Assembly: GCA_023425905.1 (NCBI GenBank)
Contig: JAFABT010000273.1
Span: forward strand, 1-7,960
DNA length: 7,960 nucleotides
Direction of reading: 5' to 3'
From: Actinomycetes bacterium
Lineage (GTDB): Bacteria; Actinomycetota; Actinomycetes; Actinomycetales; Cellulomonadaceae
Shown here piece by piece: positions 1 through 5,860 of this stretch. Positions within the stretch are counted from its first letter, which is position 1. Every line of letters starts with the position of its first letter. The translations under genes were made by a program, and so were the position numbers. The notes under the pieces were generated by a model. The model had not been told where the DNA came from, searched no databases, and saw only the letters and a program-made list of their open reading frames with translations.

Positions 1-281
1 GCCACGGCCAGCAGGACCGCGGCGAGCGCCCCGTACTCCCCCGGGCCACCCAGGCGCTCGTGCACCTCGGCCGGCGCGATCGAGTACCGAGCCGCCAGCA
101 CGTCGACGGCAGCCGCCATCGCCGACGGGGAGACCTCGGCCGCAGACCGCTCGGCATCCGCGAGCGCCGCGGTGCGATCGATCAGCCTCGTGCGGGCGGA
201 GAGGGTGCCGGACACGGCGGGGTCGGGGTGGGTGGCTATGGCTGCGAGCTCGTGCAGCGTCGCGTCGGTCGGGGTGGTCAT
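1..281 (-). CDS. Hypothetical protein, partial (C-terminus beyond the left edge)
   Basis: An open frame starts with ATG at 281-279 and stays open to position 1, giving 93 residues that begin MTTPTDATLHELAAIA. The start overlaps the TGA of the upstream ParB-like gene by four bases (ATGA, 278-281). A purine-rich ribosome-binding sequence (GAGAGGA) lies about 7 nt upstream, so this start is well supported. The visible part is rich in Ala, Asp and Glu with evenly spaced Leu and Ala, and is probably mostly helical. No cysteine pairs, signal peptide or membrane segment are seen. I do not recognise a family. Its coupling to the ParB-like gene suggests joint expression, but its function is unknown. 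Confidence 0.7.
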   Translation of the reverse strand, partial: MTTPTDATLHELAAIATHPDPAVSGTLSARTRLIDRTAALADAERSAAEVSPSAMAAAVDVLAARYSIAPAEVHERLGGPGEYGALAAVLLAV

Positions 282-958
282 CGTGGGGTCCTCTCGCGCT
301 CGTCTTCGCGGATGGCTGCTTCCCAGCACTGCCCGCAGCCGGAGCCGCCGACGAGGCGGCGGGTCTCGCGGTGGTCGCAGCGGGTGGCGACCTTGGGTGC
401 GAGTGCGTGGGATGCGGTGAGCCAGGCCGTCTTGGCGGTCTGGTGGGTGGCGGTGCCGGTGCCGGTGGCCTTGACGGCGCGGGCCAGGGACACGCCCTCG
501 GCGACGGTGAGGGTCTTGTCCTCGACCATCTGCTGCGCGTCCTCGGGCAGCTCGGCCAGGAGCAGCCGCCCGGCGACCGTCTCGGTGGAGTAGCCGGTGC
601 GCCGGGCGATCTCCGCGCGGGTCATCCCGCCGGCGGTGAGCTTCGCGAAGGCACTGGCCTGCTCGATCGGGGAGAGCGCCTTGTGCATGGCGGCGGCGAG
701 CATGACCGTGAGCACGTCGTCGCGCTTGGCCGCTCGCGAGGCCAGCGCCGGGACGGCGTCGAGACCGATGCGCAGCGCCGCCTCGAGGCGGCGGTGCCCG
801 TCGACGACGAACCAGCCGCCGGCCGCGCGCTTGCGCACCACGATCGGCTGCAGCATCCCCTGCGCGGCGATCGAGGCCGCGAGCGCCTCGATGTCGCCGA
901 GGTCGTCGCGGGGGTTGATCGGGTCGGGGTAGAGCAGGTCGATGGCGATCGAGCCCAT
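278..958 (-). CDS. ParB-like protein with putative C-terminal zinc site (226 aa)
   Basis: Residues about 3-100 form a ParB/Srx-type N-terminal domain: the segment IDLLYPDPINPRDDL is followed by an EALAASIAAQGMLQPIVV stretch and the box-II motif GHRR (54-57). Residues about 106-133 form the KorB/ParB helix-turn-helix (GMTRAEIARRTGYSTETV). The ENxxR motif needed for CTP binding in canonical ParB is absent: aligned with the longer ParB-like protein in this window, its E, N and R are replaced by A88, A89 and H92. The C-terminus carries C194-x-H196 and C208-x-x-C211, spaced like a small zinc knuckle. Chromosomal ParB is usually about 300 aa or more, so this is a short divergent member without an obvious dimerisation domain. 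An SD-like GGAAGGGG (966-973) lies inside the end of the WhiB-like gene, one base upstream of this gene. Probable role: sequence-specific DNA binding in element maintenance or regulation rather than CTP-dependent sliding (inferred). Confidence 0.85.
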   Translation of the reverse strand: MGSIAIDLLYPDPINPRDDLGDIEALAASIAAQGMLQPIVVRKRAAGGWFVVDGHRRLEAALRIGLDAVPALASRAAKRDDVLTVMLAAAMHKALSPIEQASAFAKLTAGGMTRAEIARRTGYSTETVAGRLLLAELPEDAQQMVEDKTLTVAEGVSLARAVKATGTGTATHQTAKTAWLTASHALAPKVATRCDHRETRRLVGGSGCGQCWEAAIREDERERTPR

Positions 959-959
959 G

Positions 960-1241
960 TCAGCGCCCCTTCCGTGCGGATCGGAGCATCCGGGTGCGGT
1001 CGGTGTTGGACGTCGCGCCCCACACGCCGTGGAGGCCCGTGCCGGCGCGCAGCGCGACCTCGAGGCACTCGGTGACCGCGGGGCAGCGCCGGCAGATCGC
1101 CTTCGCCTCGTCGATCTGGTCCCGGTGCTGCTCGCTCTCGCCCGGCGGGAAGAACAGCTCGGGGTCCTCCTCGAGGCACGCGAGCCGCAGCGCGGGGTGC
1201 TCGCGGTCGTCGGCGTCGAGACGGCGCAGGGTCGCCTTCAC
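960..1241 (-). CDS. WhiB-like [4Fe-4S] transcriptional regulator (93 aa)
   Basis: The protein has the four-cysteine WhiB signature, C22, C50, C53 and C59 (C-x27-C-x2-C-x5-C), followed by the turn motif VWGATS (73-78), corresponding to G[VI]WGG of the family. A basic tail (RTRMLRSARKGR) is the usual DNA-contacting end. Wbl proteins are actinobacterial Fe-S proteins that bind the primary sigma factor region 4 and redirect transcription. Phage- and plasmid-borne members can block or replace host WhiB activity. Here the gene sits between two ParB-like genes. Its GTG start (1241-1239) overlaps the TGA of the larger one (GTGA, 1238-1241), and its own stop is one base before the next ATG, so all three should be made together. 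The length of 93 aa is typical. Which Wbl subclass it belongs to cannot be told by eye. Confidence 0.95.
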   Translation of the reverse strand: MKATLRRLDADDREHPALRLACLEEDPELFFPPGESEQHRDQIDEAKAICRRCPAVTECLEVALRAGTGLHGVWGATSNTDRTRMLRSARKGR

Positions 1242-2857
1242 GACGCACTGCTCTCGGTGTCCGCCGACTCGGCAGCGGCCTCGGCGGCAGCCACGGCGGC
1301 GGCCTCAGCGGCCACGCGCTCGCGCCAGGCCGTCAGCGCCTCGCGCTCGTGCTCGGCGAGGGCGTAGCCCCACGCCTCGAGCTGGGCCAGGTGGTCGGCC
1401 GTGGGATCGGACAGGCGCATCTCGCTCGCGTGCACGGGGAGGCGGAGGTCGCCGTCGTTGGCTGCGAGTGCGCAGGCGATGAGGAACTGGCCGCTGAGGG
1501 CGTCGTCGGTGAGCGCCGCGACGAGCGGGGTGTCGTCGTCCTCGTCCGGCTCGGGGAGCCCGAGCCACTGGGCCGCGACGGCGATGCCGTCGAAGAGGTC
1601 CCACCGGGCGGCGAGCGTCCGCGCTACATAGGACAGAGAGTTCGCCGGGCGCTTCGTCCGGGCCAGGAAGGCCGTGATCCACTCGGTGCGAACCGTCTCG
1701 GCCGCGGCGAACGCGGCACGGAGCTCCTCCGCCGCGGCCGCTCGCGCCGCCTCCGCCGCAGCCGCCCGCGCCGCCTCCTCCGGGTCCGCCTCGTCGACCG
1801 GCTCGACGGGCTCGGTGCCGGGGAAGTACCCGCCCCACGTCGGGCGGTGCCCGTGCGTGGCGACGTCGTCGCACCCGAGCTTCGGCACAGCGACCCGCGT
1901 CGAGCCCTCCCACCGCCACCCGATCCAGGCGACGTGGCCCGGGCAGGACGCGTGCTCGTCGGCGGTGATGGGCTTGTGGTCGTCCGTGCCCGGGCTGGCG
2001 GCGATGTTCGCGAGCTCGCGCACGATGGAGCTGCCCCACACGCTCGGCGCCTCGGCCAAGACGCGGGCACCCCGCGCCTCGAGATCGGCCCGCAGCGCAG
2101 CGGACGCCTGCTCTTCGGCCCTGCGGTCGCGGGCCCGCTGCAGGGCGTGCGGGAACGACGGCTGCCCGAGACGCTCAGCGAGCTCGGCCAGCGTCTCCTC
2201 GTCGTCGTCGAACTCCGCGAGCGCCGCGGCGTCGGCCAGGGTCGCCTCATGGGTGTGGATCTTCGCGCGGGCGTCCTCGGGCAGCGTGAGCAGCCGAAGC
2301 CGGGTCCGCACGGTCGTGGCCGAGCGCCCCGTGCGGCGGGCGAGGGTGTCGACGTCGAGGCCGAGGTCCAGCAGGCCCTGGTAGGCGTCGGCCTCCTCGA
2401 CCGGCGACAGGTCGGTGCGCTGCACGTTCTCGACGAGCATGAGCTCGCGCTGGGCGGTGTCCGTCAGGGTCTCGTCGACGACGCCCGGCACGGCCTGCAG
2501 GCCCGCGAGCGCCGCGGCCGCGGCGCGGCGGTGGCCGATGACGAGGCGGAACCGGCCCGGGGCGTCCGGGTTGGGCACGACGAGGAGGTTCTGGCGGATG
2601 CCCTGCTCGCGGATCGAGTCGGCGAGCTCGGTGACGTCGCCGACGTCGCGGCGGGGGTTGTGCGGGTGGGGGTCGAGCAGGTCGAGGTGGAGGAGCTGGA
2701 CGGTGCCGGGTGCGTGGGCGGCGCCGGTGAGGGCGTCGAGCGCGGAGGAGGACGCCTGCGACGGGGTCGGGGCGGGGACGGTGGTGCGCTTCTTCGCGGC
2801 GGCCATCGTCGAGGCGGTCTTCTTCGCGGGCGCCTTGGCCTGGGTGGTGGTGCTCAT
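1238..2857 (-). CDS. Large ParB-like protein with intact CTP-binding motifs (539 aa)
   Basis: Start chosen at 2857 (MSTTTQAKAP) because a strong SD, GGAAGGAG, lies about 11 nt upstream; the frame is open further but those starts have no such site. Residues 1-45 are a Lys/Ala/Pro-rich, probably disordered basic tail. Residues about 53-147 are the ParB N-terminal domain with GHRR (108-111) and ENVQR (143-147), the motifs that bind CTP in canonical ParB. The KorB/ParB helix-turn-helix follows at about 163-200. The remainder is much longer than in chromosomal ParB. It includes a conserved-looking segment with SCPGH and, about 28 residues later, C-x6-H-x-H, perhaps a metal site. An Ala/Glu-rich segment (EEAARAAAAEAARAAAAEE) is probably a long helix, and an acidic C-terminal region and another Ala-rich end follow. 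Long ParB-like proteins of this plan are common on actinobacterial plasmids, ICEs and prophages. No ParA partner is in the window. Confidence 0.9.
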   Translation of the reverse strand: MSTTTQAKAPAKKTASTMAAAKKRTTVPAPTPSQASSSALDALTGAAHAPGTVQLLHLDLLDPHPHNPRRDVGDVTELADSIREQGIRQNLLVVPNPDAPGRFRLVIGHRRAAAAALAGLQAVPGVVDETLTDTAQRELMLVENVQRTDLSPVEEADAYQGLLDLGLDVDTLARRTGRSATTVRTRLRLLTLPEDARAKIHTHEATLADAAALAEFDDDEETLAELAERLGQPSFPHALQRARDRRAEEQASAALRADLEARGARVLAEAPSVWGSSIVRELANIAASPGTDDHKPITADEHASCPGHVAWIGWRWEGSTRVAVPKLGCDDVATHGHRPTWGGYFPGTEPVEPVDEADPEEAARAAAAEAARAAAAEELRAAFAAAETVRTEWITAFLARTKRPANSLSYVARTLAARWDLFDGIAVAAQWLGLPEPDEDDDTPLVAALTDDALSGQFLIACALAANDGDLRLPVHASEMRLSDPTADHLAQLEAWGYALAEHEREALTAWRERVAAEAAAVAAAEAAAESADTESSAS

Positions 2858-2883
2858 CGTGGGTTGGTCTCCTTCCCCGGTCA

Positions 2884-3228
2884 TCAAGCCGGGTCGGTCG
2901 AGCTGGGCGGGGTGGTGGGCTTGCACTCGGGGTGGGTGGCGTAGTGGTGGGTGTGGCGGCGCTCGACGGGCAGGTCGAGCGGGTCCTCCTCCGTGATGCG
3001 CCGGCAGCGGCCGCCGAGCGGGCCGTCGACGGCGTACTGCGCGAACTCGTCGCCCGGGTCGGACGGGACGACGTCGAGCAGGAGGCGCGAGCGCTTGCCC
3101 GGCCTCATGCGCTCAGGGGCGGGCACGTAGCGGGAGAAGAACACCTCTGCCCCGCACGAGGGGCAGCGGGTGCGTGAGGCGCGGCCGACGACGTCGGGCG
3201 ACGTCGGGCGTCCCCGGCGGGCGTTCAC
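2884..3228 (-). CDS. Small zinc-ribbon-like protein (114 aa)
   Basis: An N-terminal knuckle CPSCGAEVFF (C22, C25) and a C-terminal HTHHYATHPEC (H92, H94, H95, H99, C102) bracket a region of about 65 residues. This matches the plan of a widespread family of small actinobacterial and phage proteins with a CxxCG knuckle near the start and an 'H-[FY]-x-T-C-P' end, except that the usual Cys-Pro is His-Pro here (ATHP). The pair of half-sites could bind one zinc ion. The N-terminus also has an RGRP core resembling an AT-hook, but with such short context this may be chance. The GTG start overlaps the upstream TGA (GTGA, 3225-3228). A 26-nt gap containing an SD separates it from the large ParB-like gene. 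The function of the family is unknown to me; nucleic-acid binding is a guess. Confidence 0.7.
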   Translation of the reverse strand: MNARRGRPTSPDVVGRASRTRCPSCGAEVFFSRYVPAPERMRPGKRSRLLLDVVPSDPGDEFAQYAVDGPLGGRCRRITEEDPLDLPVERRHTHHYATHPECKPTTPPSSTDPA

Positions 3229-3569
3229 GGCAGCCGCCGGTACACGCGCACCATCGCGGCGTGAGCCGACGTGCCGGTCGAGGGCACGTGGACCTGGACC
3301 GTGCGCCCGCCGACGTCGACGGTGTAGGGCGCGATCAGCCCGGCCTTCCCGGCCGCGGAGAACAGTCCCCCGCGCGCCTTGGCCGGGATGCCCACCGCGT
3401 CGAGCGACGCGCGGACGTCGTTCACCGTGAACAACTCCCCCGGTCGCACGCCGGCGATCACGGCCATGAACGCGTCGACGTCAGGCTCGAGCACGTCCTC
3501 GATCGACTGCTGCTGCCACGCCTGGCGCGCCTGGGCCGCGAGCGCCGGGGTCGTCGTCGACGTCGTCAT
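3225..3569 (-). CDS. Hypothetical winged-helix-like small protein (114 aa)
   Basis: The core from about residue 32 to 112 reads as: a helix, GELFTVNDVRASLDAVGIP, a second helix GGLFSAAGKAGLIAP, a beta-hairpin rich in Val, then a conserved-looking VPSTGTSAHAAMVRVYRRL end. This order (phi-T-x-x-D-V, AxxxAGLI, S-x-x-x-x-x-H-x-x-x-V-R-V-[YW]) recalls small actinophage and ICE proteins with a predicted winged-helix fold found next to replication genes. The family identity is from memory and unverified. ATG at 3569-3567 overlaps the upstream stop (ATGA) and the gene's own stop overlaps the next start (GTGA), so it is fully embedded in the coupled chain. Molecular function unknown; DNA binding or a replication accessory role would fit. 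Confidence 0.7.
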   Translation of the reverse strand: MTTSTTTPALAAQARQAWQQQSIEDVLEPDVDAFMAVIAGVRPGELFTVNDVRASLDAVGIPAKARGGLFSAAGKAGLIAPYTVDVGGRTVQVHVPSTGTSAHAAMVRVYRRLP

Positions 3570-3916
3570 GGCCGCACCACCCTCCGAAGAGGAGCGATCG
3601 GCTCACGGCGACGCAGCTGGCGCAGCGGGATGAGCCGGCCGGTGAACGACTTCAGGTCCCGCGACCAGAACCCCGGGATGAGACCGAGGACGACGGGGCG
3701 GTCCTCGTAGCCCTCCCACGCGGCTTCGGTGACGCCGCCCGCGAGCGCCCGGGAGTAGACGCAGTCCCGCAAGTCCCGGCCCCGCTCGAGGCACGAGACC
3801 GAGTGCAGGATGTGGACGGTGCGGGTCGCGAGGGAGTACCGGCCCACGTGCAGGACCTCGAGGCGGTTCGCGCCGACGAGTTGTGCGACCTCTGACTGCG
3901 ACATCTCGGCGCCCAT
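3566..3916 (-). CDS. Hypothetical protein (116 aa)
   Basis: The preferred start is ATG at 3916-3914 because it overlaps the stop of the small membrane-protein gene in a TGATG, as expected for translational re-initiation. A GTG at 3958 would add 14 residues but would lie inside the upstream gene, and a further ATG at 3904 (MSQSEVAQ) is also possible. The protein has a short N-terminal segment SEVAQLVGANRLEVLHVGRY, then a Val/Leu-rich stretch with two cysteines (SCLERGRDLRDC), a WEGYEDRPVVLGLIPGFWSRD segment, and a strongly basic end (RQLRRREP, RRVVRP). No membrane segment or signal peptide is seen. I recognise no family. The basic tail could contact nucleic acid or membrane lipid, which is only a suggestion. 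Confidence 0.65.
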   Translation of the reverse strand: MGAEMSQSEVAQLVGANRLEVLHVGRYSLATRTVHILHSVSCLERGRDLRDCVYSRALAGGVTEAAWEGYEDRPVVLGLIPGFWSRDLKSFTGRLIPLRQLRRREPIAPLRRVVRP

Positions 3917-4095
3917 CACAGGCCACCCGTCACGATCAGCGGGACGAGCACGCCGCACATGATCACCATCGAGACCACCGCGACCCAGCCCATGATCCGG
4001 TCGACGACGTCGGGCTCATTGGAGCGGCCGACGGACTCGGCGGCGACGGTGCGCACGAGCGCCTCGTCGTCGGGGTGGACGACGCCGGGGGTCAC
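3916..4095 (-). CDS. Small single-pass membrane protein (59 aa)
   Basis: A 60-codon frame starts with GTG at 4095-4093 and ends TGA at 3918-3916. Residues 1-33 are hydrophilic and acidic (for example HPDDEALVR and RSNEPDVVDR). Residues about 36-56 form one clear hydrophobic helix (MGWVAVVSMVIMCGVLVPLIV), followed by a very short tail TGGL. Two junctions support the gene: its start overlaps the stop of the LAxTG surface-protein gene by GTGA (4092-4095), and its stop overlaps the next ATG as TGATG (3914-3918). It also fills what would otherwise be a 175-base gap in a chain with no gaps. The most likely topology is an N-terminal cytoplasmic arm with the C-terminus just outside. Function unknown; coupling to the surface-protein gene suggests a role at the same envelope site. 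Confidence 0.7.
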   Translation of the reverse strand: MTPGVVHPDDEALVRTVAAESVGRSNEPDVVDRIMGWVAVVSMVIMCGVLVPLIVTGGL

Positions 4096-5120
4096 CGTCG
4101 CCCACCCCGCTTGCGCTCCGCGCCGTGGGCGAGCCCGGCGAGGATGCCGCCAGCGCCGATGAGGCCGAGCACGACCAGCACGACGACGTCACCGGCAGGG
4201 ACCCCGGTCCGTGCGAGCTCGTCCGGGGCCTCGCCTGCGACCGGGTCGTCGTCGACGTCGGGCGTCTCGTCCGGCACGGGCTCGGGGCCGGGACCCGAGG
4301 TCGGCATCGGGGACGGCGACGACGATGGCTTCGGGGTTGACGTCGGGCCCGGGGTGGGCGTGGCACTCGGGCTCGGAGACGGGGTGACCACCTCCTCGGG
4401 GCACAGCGCGATCTCATCGGGCGTCATCGGCCGCGACCCGTCGCCGTCGAGCGTCACGACAGGCTCGCCCGGGACCCACCGCCCCGCGGCCGCGTCCCAC
4501 ACCCACGGAGTCGTTGTGACCTCGCGGTGCTGCGTGACGTTCTGGTCCGCGCACTGGTACCAGACGTCGACCCAGCGCACGACGACGACAGGGTCCGGCG
4601 CAGGGCCAGGCACGGGCGTCGGTGCTGACGACGACGGGGTCGGGGTCGGGGTCGGGTCAGCGCCCTCGAGGCACACCGGCACCTGACCGCCCTCGCCGAA
4701 GTGCTCGTCGAAGCCGTGCAGCTGGACCCAGGCGACGCACTCCGGCGGAGCGAGACCCAGCGCCGACCACGGCACGAACGAGACGCCAGCCAGCGCGTGA
4801 GACCGGCCCGGCTCGAAGTGCAGGTTCACCGTGCGGCCATCGGCGGTGCGGACGTTCGCGTCCTGCACGTCATCGGCCCCGAACACCCGACCGTCGGGCA
4901 GCTGCAAGCCCTCGGGCGTCACCGTGTACGGCGTCGACGAATCGGAACCAGCAGCGGCCGGGGTGGCGGCGGCGGTCGCCGCGACGAACGCGATGACGAG
5001 CACCGCGAGTACGAGCAGGACGTAGGCCACAACCTCGCTCAGGACGAGCGCGGCGATCTTCCATCGGGACTGCCCCGCGGACGGAGCGGTCGGTACGGTA
5101 CGGGTGAGAACACGCCTCAT
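4092..5120 (-). CDS. LAxTG-type cell-wall-anchored surface protein (342 aa)
   Basis: Residues about 22-52 form an N-terminal hydrophobic export signal after a basic start (MRRVLTRT), with small residues around 50-57 suitable for cleavage. Two Cys-containing modules follow: about 60-153 (C128, C150) and about 178-244 (C190, C240; VDVWYQC to IALCPEE). They are joined by Pro/Thr/Ser-rich linkers at 155-177 and 245-283. The C-terminus has a full sortase signal: LARTG (302-306), a hydrophobic helix (about 310-331) and a basic tail ERKRGGRR. LAxTG is the motif preferred by class E sortases of high-GC actinobacteria. Two disulfides, one per module, are likely. SD AGGAG is at 5129-5133, 8 nt before ATG. 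The gene is overlapped by the small membrane-protein gene. No sortase is in view, so a host enzyme is presumed. A role in cell contact, adhesion or exclusion is inferred and not shown. Confidence 0.85.
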   Translation of the reverse strand: MRRVLTRTVPTAPSAGQSRWKIAALVLSEVVAYVLLVLAVLVIAFVAATAAATPAAAGSDSSTPYTVTPEGLQLPDGRVFGADDVQDANVRTADGRTVNLHFEPGRSHALAGVSFVPWSALGLAPPECVAWVQLHGFDEHFGEGGQVPVCLEGADPTPTPTPSSSAPTPVPGPAPDPVVVVRWVDVWYQCADQNVTQHREVTTTPWVWDAAAGRWVPGEPVVTLDGDGSRPMTPDEIALCPEEVVTPSPSPSATPTPGPTSTPKPSSSPSPMPTSGPGPEPVPDETPDVDDDPVAGEAPDELARTGVPAGDVVVLVVLGLIGAGGILAGLAHGAERKRGGRR

Positions 5121-5146
5121 GGCGGGAACTCCTCTCCAGGTGAGAG

Positions 5147-5190
5147 GCGGTGAGGGCCGGGATCTGTGGAAGGTGAGCGGCCCTCACCGC
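5147..5190. promoter_or_regulatory. 13-bp inverted repeat (hairpin) before the surface-protein gene
   Basis: GCGGTGAGGGCCG at 5147-5159 is perfectly complementary to 5178-5190, with an 18-nt loop. It lies in the 86-bp gap between the stop of the 78-aa gene and the start of the surface-protein gene, on the leftward transcript. A second small hairpin follows on that strand (CTCTC/GAGAG), whose 3' arm touches the AGGAG ribosome-binding site. The motif GGTGAG occurs four times on the plus strand (5103, 5139, 5149, 5172) and once inverted (5183-5188). There is no U-run after the large stem, so an ordinary terminator is not supported. An attenuator, processing site or protein operator is possible. 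Confidence 0.55.
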
Positions 5191-5206
5191 GCGAGCAGGG
5201 GAACCG

Positions 5207-5443
5207 TCAGGAGACGGCGACGGGCGTAGCGATCGCGTCCGCGAGCGCCGTGATGTCGCGGGGCAGGTCACGGGCGGCGCGGCGCTGCTCGAACATCCGG
5301 CCCCAGCGGGCCTGGACGGCCGCGACCCGGGGCGAGCCGGCGCCGTAGCGCTCGACGAGAGGGCGGACACGACGCGCGTAGGACTCGGCGAGGTCGGCGT
5401 CGCTGATCGACTCCGCCGTGCGGGTCACGATCGTGTGCTGCAT
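5207..5443 (-). CDS. Hypothetical helical protein (78 aa)
   Basis: The start at 5443 (MQHTIVTR) is preferred because an AAGGG-type ribosome-binding sequence lies about 8 nt upstream; an ATG at 5464 would add seven residues (MNGKGTP) without a comparable site. The sequence alternates charged and hydrophobic residues (SDADLAESYARRVRPLVERYG, VQARWGRMFEQRRAARDLP), suggesting two or three amphipathic helices. There are no cysteines, no membrane segment and no signal. It lies 39 nt after the 96-aa gene and 86 nt before the surface-protein gene, from which it is separated by a strong hairpin. I recognise no family. Small helical proteins in this position may be regulators, but nothing here proves it. 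Confidence 0.6.
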   Translation of the reverse strand: MQHTIVTRTAESISDADLAESYARRVRPLVERYGAGSPRVAAVQARWGRMFEQRRAARDLPRDITALADAIATPVAVS

Positions 5444-5482
5444 GGGGGTTCCCTTCCCGTTCATCAGGCGGCGTGGGTGCGG

Positions 5483-5773
5483 TCAGTGCGTGGGGTGGTT
5501 GATCGCCGACTCCGCCGGCGAAGCGAGGACGGTCGCGGCGTCGTTGAGGACCCAGTGCTCGCCTGCGATCCAGAGATGGGTGTGGACGTGCCCGAGCACC
5601 CAGCCGATGACGTTCCTCGGGCAGTGCGCGGTGTCGTAGGTGCACTGCAGGGCGTCCGAGATCCCGCCGCAGACGACTTCCGACCGCGGGGAGGTGAAGA
5701 GCACCTTCAGGCCGACGAACGTCTCGTCGATGCTCGACGGGACGACTCGGACGAGGTAGCCGCGAGCCGTCAT
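5483..5773 (-). CDS. Hypothetical His/Cys-containing protein (96 aa), first gene of the leftward chain
   Basis: The frame runs from ATG at 5773-5771 (MTARGYLVRVVPSS) to TGA at 5485-5483. A GTG at 5806, eleven codons further up, would also be possible, and neither has a well-placed SD. Further upstream the frame is antisense to the membrane-protein gene and loses protein-like composition. Notable is a central segment with three cysteines (VVCGG, LQCTYDTAHC) followed by GWVLGHVHTHLWIAGEHWVLND, dense in His and Trp. The spacing does not match a zinc-finger class I know, but metal binding or an enzyme-like His cluster is possible. It faces the divergent 82-aa gene across about 87 bp, where promoters for both directions should lie. 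No family recognised. Confidence 0.65.
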   Translation of the reverse strand: MTARGYLVRVVPSSIDETFVGLKVLFTSPRSEVVCGGISDALQCTYDTAHCPRNVIGWVLGHVHTHLWIAGEHWVLNDAATVLASPAESAINHPTH

Positions 5774-5820
5774 CACGGGGCGGTCAGGTGCTTCCTCCCC
5801 CACGGCAGAGGTGGCGTCGC

Positions 5821-5826
5821 TACCGT
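5821..5826 (+). promoter_or_regulatory. Possible -10 element (TACCGT) for the 82-aa membrane-protein gene
   Basis: TACCGT fits the loose actinobacterial TAnnnT pattern and lies about 35 bp before the ATG at 5861, in the divergent gap 5774-5860. No convincing -35 is seen at the expected distance, and I could not find a clear promoter for the opposite (leftward) direction either. An activator-dependent or non-canonical sigma promoter would be compatible. Confidence 0.25.
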
Positions 5827-5860
5827 GAGCGGCACCATCCGCCAGCCTCAGGAGCCCGCT

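Noticed and set aside
371..1075. Rightward open frame opposite the short ParB-like gene
   Set aside because: Low-complexity Gly/Arg/Asp composition, no SD, antisense to a motif-bearing gene.
1349..2944. Very long rightward open frame opposite the large ParB-like gene
   Set aside because: It is antisense to a gene with clear ParB motifs, is Arg/Gly/Val-rich without recognisable motifs, and such mirror frames are expected in GC-rich DNA.
3191..3210. 10-bp tandem duplication (ACGTCGGGCG twice)
   Set aside because: It lies within the coding start of the zinc-ribbon-like gene, is only two copies, and the frame is intact. Probably chance in GC-rich sequence.
3917..3958. GTG-started 14-residue extension of the 116-aa protein
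   Set aside because: It would lie wholly inside the small membrane-protein gene. The TGATG junction favours the ATG at 3916.
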